DNA of 64,000 bases. It comes from Dolomitihabitans soli. Its GTDB lineage: Bacteria > Actinomycetota > Actinomycetes > Streptosporangiales > Streptosporangiaceae. Position numbers and translations under genes: made by a program. Positions 42,594-52,328 of this stretch are shown here, one piece after another (positions within the stretch are counted from its first letter, which is position 1; each line of letters starts with the position of its first letter). The notes under the pieces were generated by a model. That model did no database searches and had not been told where the DNA came from. It saw only the letters and a list, made by a program, of their open reading frames with translations. The stretch lies in contig NZ_JAKNTW010000013.1 in NCBI RefSeq assembly GCF_022213955.1, forward strand, positions 124,001-188,000, read 5' to 3'.

Positions 42594-43741
42594 TCGCCCG
42601 CCTCCGGCCGGAGTTGTCCGCTGCGCATCAACTCGCCGAGCGTGGTCCGCTTGTCCTTCACCAGGCGACGACTGACCTCGTCGATGCCACCGATCACCGT
42701 GACCCCGCCGGTCATCGTCACCACCCGCACGGAATCCGGGTCGAACTCGTCCCGATCGAGCAGGTCGGCGCTCTGCGTGGTGACCACGACCTGGACGCGT
42801 TCGCTCGCCTCGGTCAGCGCGTCGAACAGCGCTCCAGCAGCCGCGGGGTGCAGGGCGGTCTCCGGCTCCTCGATCGCGAGCAGCGTCGCCCCGTTGTCCA
42901 GCGTCGCTGGTTGGAACAGCGCCGCCAGCACACCCGCCGCGTGGAGTGTCCCCTCCGAAATGGCCTCCGGCCCGAACGGCCGTCCTGCTTCTCGGGTGCG
43001 CAGCTCAACCGTCGAGTAGGCATCGATCACACGCTGGTCCACACCCAGCGCATCCGGGACGATCGCTTTGAGGTAGTCGTCGAGCCGCGCCTTGTACGAG
43101 GGATGGTCACTTGCCAGCATGCCCAGCACCGAGCCCAGGCGCTCTCCCGCGTAGCCGAGCCGCTCGGCTCGTTGGTTGGGCTCGATCTGCCGCATCCGGT
43201 CCGTGTCCAGATGATGGAAGAGCATGGCCGTCAAACCGCGCCACGCTCCGCTGAACTCCCCTTGTGTCGCGGCCAGCGGCAGATAGAGCCGATCCCGCTC
43301 TATCCCTCCGCCGCCGACGACCAACCCGGTCTCCACGTCGAACCCAGCCGACCCGGGTTCATCTCCACCGAGGTGAAAGTGCTCTCTTTTGACGACCAGC
43401 GGCAGACGTCCCGTGCCGTCCCGTCCGATCGTGAAGCCGTACTCGACCAGCGTCGGTTCACCGTCTCGCTGGGCCGTGAATTCCACCTCGATACCGAACT
43501 CGTCAACAGCCTCCGGCACCCGCCTGAGCACCTCGTCCAAGCCACCCCGCTTGGCCACGGCGTCCGCAGGCGTCGACGAGAGCGCGTCCTGGACGAAGTT
43601 CAAGGCATCGACGAAGTTGCTCTTCCCCGCCCCGTTGGGCCCCAGCAGGACCGACAGCGGAGCGAAGGTGACCTCGCAAGAGGCGATGCTCCTGTAGTTG
43701 GTCACCCGCGCCCGCCGCACGAACGGCACCGCCTGCCCCAT
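42590..43741 (-). CDS. SMC/OLD-like AAA ATPase of a defence-type pair
   Basis: 383 residues from ATG 43741, overlapping by one base (TGATG) the stop of an HsdS remnant; a GTG at 43744 is possible. 'RVTNYRSIASCEVTFAPLSVLLGPNGAGKSNF' (abbreviated) holds Walker A at residues 34-42. 'EAISEGTLHAAGVLAAL' is the ABC-like signature and 'LLAIEEPETALHP' the Walker B with catalytic Glu. 'VVTTQSADLLD' is the switch region. These are typical of AAA_21/AAA_15 ATPases, which pair with TOPRIM or DUF nucleases in anti-phage systems. The ATGA overlap with the DUF4276 gene strongly suggests they act together. Confidence 0.9.
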   Translation of the reverse strand: MGQAVPFVRRARVTNYRSIASCEVTFAPLSVLLGPNGAGKSNFVDALNFVQDALSSTPADAVAKRGGLDEVLRRVPEAVDEFGIEVEFTAQRDGEPTLVEYGFTIGRDGTGRLPLVVKREHFHLGGDEPGSAGFDVETGLVVGGGGIERDRLYLPLAATQGEFSGAWRGLTAMLFHHLDTDRMRQIEPNQRAERLGYAGERLGSVLGMLASDHPSYKARLDDYLKAIVPDALGVDQRVIDAYSTVELRTREAGRPFGPEAISEGTLHAAGVLAALFQPATLDNGATLLAIEEPETALHPAAAGALFDALTEASERVQVVVTTQSADLLDRDEFDPDSVRVVTMTGGVTVIGGIDEVSRRLVKDKRTTLGELMRSGQLRPEAGE

Positions 43742-43845
43742 CACGCCCTCCGCGCCGTCGTCACATCGATCTGCCCGGTAACCACCGCCGTGATCAGGGC
43801 CTGCTTCCAGAGGAGGCCCGCCAACTGCCTGTGGGTGGTTTCCAC
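43741..43845 (-). pseudogene. Remnant of a type I restriction specificity subunit (HsdS), C-terminal end
   Basis: A 34-residue frame from a GTG at 43845 ends with TGA at 43741. Its second half, 'KQALITAVVTGQIDVTTARRA', is close to the usual end of HsdS proteins ('EKRQALITAAVTGQIDV'). No target-recognition domains and no hsdM or hsdR are present. It directly abuts the ATPase start, so a restriction locus was probably replaced by, or fused to, the present cassette. Confidence 0.75.
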
Positions 43846-43846
43846 G

Positions 43847-44044
43847 TCACTCGCCTTCCGGAAGGGGGTCGAACAGTCCGGTCGTCAAACCGTCGTGCGC
43901 AAGCCGTACGACATCATCGCCGAGCGCCGCGGCGCGGTGCAGCAAGTCGGAGAACTCGGCCAGTCGGCGGAACTCGGCACCGTAGCGTCGTTGCTTCGAC
44001 GCGCCGGAGGGGCCGAAGGTCCTCGACAGCGGTACGGGCGGCAT
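43847..44044 (-). CDS. Small open frame of unknown nature upstream of the HsdS remnant
   Basis: 65 residues from ATG 44044. The C-terminal half ('EFSDLLHRAAALGDDVVRLAHDGLTTGLFDPLPEGE', abbreviated by reading) looks helical and acidic, unlike the Arg-rich shadow frames nearby, which is why I list it. It stops one base before the HsdS remnant begins. It may be another fragment of the lost restriction locus or a small antitoxin-like protein. I recognise no family. Confidence 0.35.
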   Translation of the reverse strand: MPPVPLSRTFGPSGASKQRRYGAEFRRLAEFSDLLHRAAALGDDVVRLAHDGLTTGLFDPLPEGE

Positions 44045-44054
44045 GACGTCAAGG

Positions 44055-44153
44055 GTCGCCGTTACGGCGCGTGTGGTGCGCGCCCGAGGAGCGTGCGGCC
44101 CCGGGGGGCGCGGCCCACGGCGGTGGGTTCTGCCCACTGGGCGACAGCCGTAC
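44055..44153. repeat. 99-base direct repeat, right copy
   Basis: It matches 41811-41909 at 97 of 99 positions, same orientation. It lies 100 bases from the stop of sdhB. Recombination between the copies would delete exactly the cassette with the ATPase and DUF4276 genes and leave one repeat. Confidence 0.95.
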
Positions 44154-44252
44154 GAACACGAACCCCGCACGCGCCCCCCGCAGCGGCCCTCCGGGGCGCG
44201 CTCGCCCATGGGGCCGTGCGAGGTGGTCGTGCGGGGATGCGTGGTGGGCGGG

Positions 44253-44984
44253 TCAGGCCTTGAGGTAGTCGCGGTTCATCTGGGCGATGGTGTCGAGCGG
44301 GATGCCCTTGGGGCAGACGGCGGTGCACTCGCCGGTGTTGGTGCAGCCGCCGAAGCCTTCGAGGTCCATCTGGTCGACCATGGCCTTGGCGCGGGAGTCG
44401 CGTTCGGGCTGGCCCTGGGGAAGCAGGCCCAGGTGGGTGATCTTGGCGGCGGTGAAGAGGGAGGCGGAGCCGTTGGGGCAGGCCGCGACGCAGGCGCCGC
44501 AGCCGATGCAGGTGGCGGCGTCGAAGGCGGCGTCCGCGTCGTCCTTCTTGACGGGTACGGCGTGCGCGTCGGGAGCGGAGCCGGCGGGGACCGAGACGAA
44601 GCCGCCGGCCTGGATGATCCGGTCGAACGCCGACCGGTCCACCACCAGGTCCTTGACCACGGGGAAGGGGGCGGCACGCCAGGGCTCGATGGTGACGGTG
44701 GCGCCGTCCTCGAAGTGACGCATGTGGAGCTGGCAGGTGGTGGTGGCTCGCTGCTCGCCGTGCGCCACGCCGTTGATGACCATGCCGCACATGCCGCAGA
44801 TGCCCTCGCGGCAGTCGTGGTCGAAGGCGATCGGGTCGTCGCCTTCGAGGATCAGCCGCTCGTTGAGGACGTCGAGCATCTCCAGGAACGACATGTCCGG
44901 CGAGACATCTTGGACCAGATATTTCACCATCCGCCCCTTGTCGTCGGGGGTCTTCTGGCGCCACACCTTCAGTGTCAGGTTCAT
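44253..44984 (-). CDS. sdhB: Succinate dehydrogenase/fumarate reductase iron-sulphur subunit (first operon)
   Basis: 243 residues from ATG 44984. Ligands for three clusters are visible: '[10 protein letters not shown]...C' for [2Fe-2S], '[14 protein letters not shown]' for [4Fe-4S], and '[16 protein letters not shown]' for [3Fe-4S]/[4Fe-4S]. The sequence fits the trimeric, menaquinone-linked enzymes of Gram-positive bacteria. It passes electrons from the flavoprotein to the membrane subunit. It is last in the sdhCAB operon on the minus strand, 75 bases after sdhA. Confidence 0.93.
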   Translation of the reverse strand: MNLTLKVWRQKTPDDKGRMVKYLVQDVSPDMSFLEMLDVLNERLILEGDDPIAFDHDCREGICGMCGMVINGVAHGEQRATTTCQLHMRHFEDGATVTIEPWRAAPFPVVKDLVVDRSAFDRIIQAGGFVSVPAGSAPDAHAVPVKKDDADAAFDAATCIGCGACVAACPNGSASLFTAAKITHLGLLPQGQPERDSRAKAMVDQMDLEGFGGCTNTGECTAVCPKGIPLDTIAQMNRDYLKA

Positions 44985-45059
44985 CGTTCGCTCACCGCTC
45001 CTCATTCGCACCGCGGAGAGTCCGGCGGTCTCCACTCAGCTCACTGCGTCGGGGTTCGC

Positions 45060-46981
<1,922 letters not shown>

Positions 46982-46985
<4 letters not shown>

Positions 46986-47749
46986 TTGATCACTCCGATC
47001 GCGATCGCCACGGGCACCGAGAGGAACCCGAGCACCAGCACCAGCGACAGCCCCACTGCGACGATCTTGAGGGGCCGGTAGCTGCGCCCGTTCGCCAGCC
47101 CGAGCGTCTGGAACGCGCTCCACACGCCATGCCGCAGATGCAGCCCGAGCATCACCAGCGCGACCACGTAGAACAGCGTGACCGGCCACCGCTCCGGCGC
47201 GAACCCCTGCACCAGCCGGTCGTACGGCAGGCCCGCGGGCCCGGCGGGGTTCACGGTCGCGAAGGTCAGGTCGAGGAGGTGCCAGATGATGAACAGCAGG
47301 ATCACGACCCCGCCGTACCGCATGGTGTGCACGGCGTAACCGGACGCCTGCGTCTTCCGCCTGGCCGCGTACTTCACCGGCCGCGCCTTCGACGCCCGCC
47401 TGGTCAGCGTGACCGCCGACCACATGTGCAGGATCACGCTCACCGCGAGCACGACCTCCACCAGCGTGAGCACCGTACGGGCGGGCACGGCGGGCTCGCC
47501 CACGTGCCGCAGCCAGTGCGCGTAGTCGTTGAACGCCTCGGCGCCGTAGAAGATCTTCAGGTTGCCCACGACGTGCGCGACCAGGTAGAGCACCAGGACG
47601 GCGCCCGTGACCGCCATGACGGCCTTCCTGCCGTTCGAGGATCGCAGGAACCCGCCGGCCTTTCCGGGCGTTGCACTCTTCGCTGGGGTCTCCCCCGCCG
47701 CGGGCCTGACCGGTTCGGTCGCCGATCCCCGTTCAATCGTCGCAGTCAC
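46982..47749 (-). CDS. sdhC: Succinate dehydrogenase cytochrome b subunit, di-haem type (first operon)
   Basis: 255 residues from a GTG at 47749. After a ~40-residue Ala/Pro-rich N terminus come five transmembrane helices. His59 ('VAHVVGN'), His108 ('ILHMWSAV'), His157 ('IIWHLLDL') and His204/207 ('GLHLRHG') sit in four of them, as expected of the single-subunit di-haem anchors of the Bacillus type. It anchors SdhAB and exchanges electrons with menaquinone. The promoter region is shared with a divergent LysR gene and has two ATAG-N7-CTAT sites. Confidence 0.9.
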
Positions 47750-47807
47750 GTCACCGACGGTACGAACGCCGCCCGCCCGCCGTCCAAGTCATCACGAGCC
47801 TGGTTTC

Positions 47808-47824
47808 CATAGACCAGAGCTATG
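47808..47824. promoter_or_regulatory. LysR-type operator 1 (ATAG-N7-CTAT) near sdhC
   Basis: CATAG-accagag-CTATG is a perfect 5-base-arm palindrome of the T-N11-A class, 59 bases upstream of the sdhC start. It shares its pattern with operator 2 at 47915-47931. Confidence 0.65.
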
Positions 47825-47914
47825 ACCTCTGCCCCAGCATGGGCATCCGGCGCTTCCGCGACCGGCCGATGCGACCAATCTCACATGCCCAGGGTGCCGT
47901 GGGACGAGAAAAGT

Positions 47915-47931
47915 GATAGCCGTAGGCTATC
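47915..47931. promoter_or_regulatory. LysR-type operator 2 (ATAG-N7-CTAT) near the LysR gene
   Basis: GATAGCC-gta-GGCTATC is a perfect 17-base palindrome five bases before the chosen GTG start of the LysR gene. It has the same ATAG-N7-CTAT core as operator 1, about 107 bases away, fitting autoregulation and control of sdhCAB by one protein. Confidence 0.65.
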
Positions 47932-47936
47932 GAGAT

Positions 47937-48872
47937 GTGCAGTTGCAGCAGCTCGCCTACTTCGTGGCCGTCGCCGAGGCCCGGCACTTCACCCAGGCGG
48001 CTGAGCGGATGCGCGTCGCCCAGCCGTCGCTGAGCAAGCAGATCAAGGCGCTGGAGACCGAGCTGGGCGCGCCGTTGCTCAGCAGGGCGCGCGGGAACGT
48101 CACGCTGACCGCCGCCGGTGAGGCGCTGCTGCCGCTGGCACGGCGGATGCTCGCCGACGCGGACACCGCGCGCAGGGAGGTCGGCGAGCTGGCGGGCCTG
48201 CGCCGGGGCCGGGTACGGCTGGGCGCGACGCCGTCGCTCTGCGCCGGGCTGCTGGCCGACGCCCTGGCGAGGTACCACAGGGACTATCCCGGGGTGGAGC
48301 TGCTGGTGGAGGAGGGCGGCTCGCGCGACCTGGTCAGGGACCTGGCTCGCGGGCAACTCGACCTGGCCTTGATCATCCTGCCGCTGCACAGCAGCGATCC
48401 CTCCCTGGTCACCGAGGAGATCCTCAACGAGAGCCTGGTGGTGGTGTCCCCCTCGAACGCTCCGGCCCGCAAGCCGTACCTCCGGATCGAGGAGTTGCGC
48501 GGGCGGCCGATGGTGATGTTCCGGCGCGGCTACGACCTGCGGGAGGCGACGCTCGCGGCGTGCCGCCAGGCGGGGTTCGAGCCGCGTTTCGCGGTGGAGG
48601 GCGGTGAGATGGACGCCGTGCTGCGCTTCGTGGAGGCGGGGCTGGGCGTCGCGGTCGTGCCCTCGATGGTGCTCGACGGCCGGCCAGGACTGACGGGTAC
48701 GCCACTGGCTCCGCCGGGGCTGCGCCGTACCATCGCGCTCGCACACCGTAAGGACGTCGAGCCCACGCGGGCCGCGCACGCCTTCCGCGCCACCCTGCTC
48801 TTCTTCCTGGCCGAGGCGGCCCACGAGGGAAGCCTCCCCCAAGGTGTCGAACTGGCTGGCCAATCCGGATAA
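47937..48872 (+). CDS. LysR family transcriptional regulator, divergent from sdhCAB
   Basis: 311 residues from a GTG at 47937; an earlier GTG at 47913 would place the palindromic operator inside the gene. The winged-helix start 'LQQLAYFVAVAEARHFTQAAERMRVAQPSLSKQIKALE' (abbreviated) is standard LysR, and the periplasmic-binding-like effector domain follows ('GATPSLCAGLLADAL', 'GQLDLALIILPL', 'AGLGVAVVPSMV'). Its position opposite sdhC and the two matching palindromes suggest it senses a metabolite, perhaps a dicarboxylate, to control the first succinate dehydrogenase operon. That is inference. Confidence 0.92.
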   Translation: MQLQQLAYFVAVAEARHFTQAAERMRVAQPSLSKQIKALETELGAPLLSRARGNVTLTAAGEALLPLARRMLADADTARREVGELAGLRRGRVRLGATPSLCAGLLADALARYHRDYPGVELLVEEGGSRDLVRDLARGQLDLALIILPLHSSDPSLVTEEILNESLVVVSPSNAPARKPYLRIEELRGRPMVMFRRGYDLREATLAACRQAGFEPRFAVEGGEMDAVLRFVEAGLGVAVVPSMVLDGRPGLTGTPLAPPGLRRTIALAHRKDVEPTRAAHAFRATLLFFLAEAAHEGSLPQGVELAGQSG

Positions 48873-48924
48873 TCTTCGGCTGACTCGTGCAGACATCCCT
48901 CCTACGCGCCCTCCCGAGGTGGCC

Positions 48925-50097
48925 GTGACCGCCCTGTCCCCCGGCACTCCGGCAGCTCTGCCGGAGACGCTCACGCTGGTGCTCATCGAGGACGATCCCG
49001 GTGACGCCTTCCTGGTCGAGGAGTTACTCGGCGAGGCCGAGGATCCACCGAAGATCACGTGGGTGCGAAGCCTGGAGGAGAGCAGATCCAAGCTGTCGCC
49101 CGAGGTGCACTGCGTGATAGTCGATCTCTCGCTGCCCGACGCGACCGGGCTGGAGGCGCTCGAACAGGTGCTGACGATGGCGCCGCACTCCGCCGTGCTG
49201 GTGCTCACCGGGCTCGACGACGCCCACGTGGGGATCGCCGCCGTGGCCGCAGGCGCGCAGGACTACCTGGTCAAGCAGAATGTCGACGCCCGGCTGCTCG
49301 GCCGGGCCATCCGCTACTCCCTGGAGCGCAAGCGCGCCGACCTCACCCAGCGCCGCCTCATGGAAGCCGAGTTGCTCGCCAAGGAGAACGCCCGGCTGGA
49401 GCGTGGGCTGCTGCCCGTGCCGCTGTTGCGCACCGACGCCCTGGAGCACCACACCTGTTACCTGCCCGGCAGGGAGAGCGCGCTGCTCGCCGGCGACTTC
49501 TTCGACACGGTCCAGAGCGCCGACGGCTCGATCCACGTCGTCATCGGCGACGTCTGCGGTCACGGCCCCGACGAGGCCGCGCTGGGCGTGGCACTGCGGA
49601 TCGCCTGGCGCACGCTGGTGCTCGCCGGGCACGAGGGCAACGACCTGCTCCACGTCCTGGACGCGGTGCTGCGCCACGAGCGCAAGTCACCCGAGATCTT
49701 CACCACCCTCTGCACCGCCGCCATCGCCCCGGATCTCAGCCGCGTGACCATGCACGTGGTGGGGCACCCGGCACCGCTGATCATGCAGGCGGACGGCACC
49801 GAGATCGTCCAGGGCGCGCCCTCCGGCCCGCCGCTGGGCATCTTTCCCGACGCCGACTGGACCGCCATCGAAGTCCCCCTCGACGAGGCGTGGGCCCTGC
49901 TGCTCTACACCGACGGCCTGATCGAGGCGACCGTGGGCGACGGCCCCCAGCTGCTCGGCACCGAGGGGTTGCTGAACCTGGTGCGCGAGCACGGCGACAT
50001 CGACCTCGACCGGCTCGTCCGGGCCGTCACGGAGCTGAACCAGGGCCCCGTCAGCGACGATCTGGCGGCCGTCCTGATCCGGCGGGCGGCGCGATGA
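48925..50097 (+). CDS. Receiver-domain PP2C (RsbU/SpoIIE-type) phosphatase
   Basis: 390 residues from a GTG at 48925; upstream in-frame codons overlap the LysR gene. A receiver domain comes first: 'LTLVLIEDDPGDAFLVEELL', phospho-acceptor Asp in 'VIVDLSLPD', and Lys in 'DYLVKQN'. A coiled helix ('RRLMEAELLAKENARLERGLLP') leads to a PP2C/SpoIIE domain with metal-binding Asp in 'LLAGDFFDTV', 'IGDVCGHGPDEAALG' and 'LLYTDGLIEA'. Such proteins dephosphorylate anti-anti-sigma factors when their receiver is phosphorylated. It overlaps the next gene by ATGA, so it is the output of a three-gene phosphorelay. Confidence 0.9.
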   Translation: MTALSPGTPAALPETLTLVLIEDDPGDAFLVEELLGEAEDPPKITWVRSLEESRSKLSPEVHCVIVDLSLPDATGLEALEQVLTMAPHSAVLVLTGLDDAHVGIAAVAAGAQDYLVKQNVDARLLGRAIRYSLERKRADLTQRRLMEAELLAKENARLERGLLPVPLLRTDALEHHTCYLPGRESALLAGDFFDTVQSADGSIHVVIGDVCGHGPDEAALGVALRIAWRTLVLAGHEGNDLLHVLDAVLRHERKSPEIFTTLCTAAIAPDLSRVTMHVVGHPAPLIMQADGTEIVQGAPSGPPLGIFPDADWTAIEVPLDEAWALLLYTDGLIEATVGDGPQLLGTEGLLNLVREHGDIDLDRLVRAVTELNQGPVSDDLAAVLIRRAAR

Positions 50098-51692
50098 GCG
50101 CACGCAGGGAGTTCGGGCTCCGGCCGCTGCCCTCGCCCGAGCCTCCGGAGGGGTTCGGCAGGCTGTCGCTCGGCCGATGGTTCACCGTCACCGGGGCGAT
50201 CATCGCGGTGCTGCTGCTGGCCGGCCTGGCCTGGACCGCGACCACGCTGGGCGATGCGCACACCGCCCGCGACACCGTGATCGAGGTGATCGACCCGGCC
50301 GCTCTGAAGGCGGCCGAGGTGGCGACCGCGCTCAGCGCCCAGGAGGGCGCGGTCCGCAGCTACGCCCTGACGCAGGACGACGGATATCTGACCGGCTACC
50401 GCGACGCGATCAACGGCGAGCGGGCGGCCCTGTCGCAGCTGTCGGGCCTGCTCCGCAGGCTGACCGGCGTGAGTTCGCTCCAGGTCAAGCTCGACGTGCT
50501 GCAGACCGCCGCGGGGGCGTGGCGCCGCGAGTACGCGGATCCGATCCTGGCGGACGTGCCCGCCAAGGGCGCCGACGCGCTGACCCGTGAGCGCGTGTCG
50601 GTGAACCAGCGCCGCTTCGGCGAGGTGCGCGATTCGCTCGCCGACATCCAACGGCAGCTCGAACGGCTGCACCAGGTCGGCGCGGATGCGGCCAGGGAGG
50701 GCGCGAACGCCTTCTATCTCGCCCTGGCCGGCCTGGTCGCGGCGATGCTCCTCACCCTGGTCATCCTCGCCTTCATCGTCAGATACATCGTGCTGCGCCC
50801 GGTCGCCGAGCTGGCCGGCCAGGTCCGGGCGGTGGCGGCCGGCGACTTCGACCACCGGCTCCAGGTCGAGCGGCCCGCCGAGCTGGCCGAGCTGTCCAGC
50901 CACGTCGACGCGATGCGCGGGCGGATGCTCAGCGAGTGGCAGAGCGCCACCGACGCGCGCAACAGGCTGGAGGACCAGACCGCCGAGCTGCGCCGCTCCA
51001 ACGGCGAGCTGGAGCAGTTCGCCTACGTGGCCAGCCATGACCTGCAGGAGCCGCTGCGCAAGGTGGCCAGCTTCACCCAGATGCTGGAGCAGCGCTACGG
51101 CGACCAGCTCGACGACCGGGCCAAGCAGTACATCGCGTTCGCGGTCGACGGCGCCAAGCGCATGCAGTTGCTGATCAACGATCTGCTCGACTTCTCCCGG
51201 GTCGGCCGGGTGGGCGGCGAGCGCAGGCTGACCGACTCCGGCGACGCCGTACGGGCCGCCCTGCGGAATCTGACGGCGACGCTGGAGGACGCGGAGGCCA
51301 CCGTCGAGCACCACGACCTGCCGCAGGTGTACGGCAACCCGTTGCTGCTCACCCAGCTCTTCCAGAACCTCATCGGCAACGCGGTGAAGTTCCGGGCCGC
51401 CGAGCCGCCGGTCATCGAGATCGGGGCCCGCCAGGTCGGGGACATGTGGGAGTTCCACTGCACCGACAACGGGATCGGCGTGGAGGCGAAGTACACCGAC
51501 CGGATCTTCCTGATCTTCCAGCGGCTGCACCCGCGGGACGTGTATCCGGGGACCGGGATCGGGCTGGCCCTGTGCAGGAAGATCGTCGAGTATCACGGTG
51601 GCACAATCTGGGTAGACAACGATCCAAAGTTGGACAAACCGGGCACTACGTTCCGGTGGACCCTGCCGGCTTCAGGAGAGACGGATGGCTGA
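50094..51692 (+). CDS. Sensor histidine kinase with CHASE3-like extracellular domain and HAMP
   Basis: 532 residues from ATG 50094. TM1 (about 26-46, '[19 protein letters not shown]') and TM2 (about 205-230) flank an extracellular helical domain of about 150 residues that looks like CHASE3 ('[19 protein letters not shown]'). Then come HAMP, a coiled coil, the HisKA box with phospho-His near residue 316 ('[14 protein letters not shown]') and an HATPase with N box '[12 protein letters not shown]' and '[13 protein letters not shown]'. This bacteriophytochrome-like kinase core is usually paired with Rcp1-type receivers, and one follows. It overlaps both neighbours. Confidence 0.92.
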   Translation: MSARREFGLRPLPSPEPPEGFGRLSLGRWFTVTGAIIAVLLLAGLAWTATTLGDAHTARDTVIEVIDPAALKAAEVATALSAQEGAVRSYALTQDDGYLTGYRDAINGERAALSQLSGLLRRLTGVSSLQVKLDVLQTAAGAWRREYADPILADVPAKGADALTRERVSVNQRRFGEVRDSLADIQRQLERLHQVGADAAREGANAFYLALAGLVAAMLLTLVILAFIVRYIVLRPVAELAGQVRAVAAGDFDHRLQVERPAELAELSSHVDAMRGRMLSEWQSATDARNRLEDQTAELRRSNGELEQFAYVASHDLQEPLRKVASFTQMLEQRYGDQLDDRAKQYIAFAVDGAKRMQLLINDLLDFSRVGRVGGERRLTDSGDAVRAALRNLTATLEDAEATVEHHDLPQVYGNPLLLTQLFQNLIGNAVKFRAAEPPVIEIGARQVGDMWEFHCTDNGIGVEAKYTDRIFLIFQRLHPRDVYPGTGIGLALCRKIVEYHGGTIWVDNDPKLDKPGTTFRWTLPASGETDG

Positions 51693-52134
51693 CATGCGCC
51701 CGATCGAGGTGCTCCTGGTCGAGGACGACCCGGGCGACGTGCTCCTGACGCGGGAGGCGTTCGAGCTCAACAAGGTCAGCAACCGGCTGAACGTCGTCAA
51801 CGACGGCGAGCAGGCGATGGCGTTCCTGCGCCGTGAGGACGGCTACCACGACGCCCCGCGGCCCGACCTGATCCTGCTCGACCTCAATCTGCCGCGCAAG
51901 GACGGCCGCGAGGTGCTGGCCGACGTCAAGGCCGACGTGACGCTGCGCAGCATCCCGGTGGTCGTGCTCACCACCTCCGAGGCGGAGGAGGACATCCTGC
52001 GCAGCTACCATCTGCACGCCAACGCATATGTATCTAAGCCGGTAGATTTCAACCAGTTCATCCGGGTAGTCCGGCAAATCGATGAATTCTTCGTGACAGT
52101 GGTCAAACTCCCCAGCTCGGGAGACCAATACTGA
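51685..52134 (+). CDS. Single-domain response regulator, Rcp1-like
   Basis: 149 residues from ATG 51685, eight bases inside the kinase gene. '[21 protein letters not shown]' has the acidic pair. '[18 protein letters not shown]' carries the phospho-acceptor Asp, '[13 protein letters not shown]' the Thr, and '[13 protein letters not shown]' the Lys. There is no output domain. The 'LNLPRKDG' form and insertion pattern match Rcp1/CheY-like partners of phytochrome-type kinases. It probably shuttles phosphate between the kinase and another receiver, such as the phosphatase two genes upstream. Confidence 0.92.
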   Translation: MADMRPIEVLLVEDDPGDVLLTREAFELNKVSNRLNVVNDGEQAMAFLRREDGYHDAPRPDLILLDLNLPRKDGREVLADVKADVTLRSIPVVVLTTSEAEEDILRSYHLHANAYVSKPVDFNQFIRVVRQIDEFFVTVVKLPSSGDQY

Positions 52135-52164
52135 CCACACGTGACAGGAATCACACCTGGTCAG
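52131..52164. promoter_or_regulatory. Inverted repeat containing a CRP-like site upstream of the second sdh operon
   Basis: CTGACCA and TGGTCAG arms flank an inner GTGA-N6-TCAC (52140-52155 reads CGTGA-caggaa-TCACA), close to the CRP/FNR-family consensus TGTGA-N6-TCACA. It starts at the stop of the Rcp1-like gene and lies about 175 bases before the next operon. It may be an operator for that operon, or a terminator for the kinase operon. Confidence 0.5.
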
Positions 52165-52328
52165 CGAAAAAGTGAGTGACCCGCCTCACATGAGTGGATG
52201 CGGTAGTCGTAACGTATCTGCCACCAATACGCATGTCCGTGTGATCGGCGCGACCACGAGCCGGCGCGCACGAGCGAACGAACCCGGACCCCAGGCAAGC
52301 GGGTCCGCGGGAGGTGGAGAGGTCCCCG

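Noticed and set aside
52140-52155. The CRP-like palindrome simply as a rho-independent terminator
   Set aside because: No T-run follows and the core fits the CRP consensus, though a terminator role for the larger inverted repeat remains possible.
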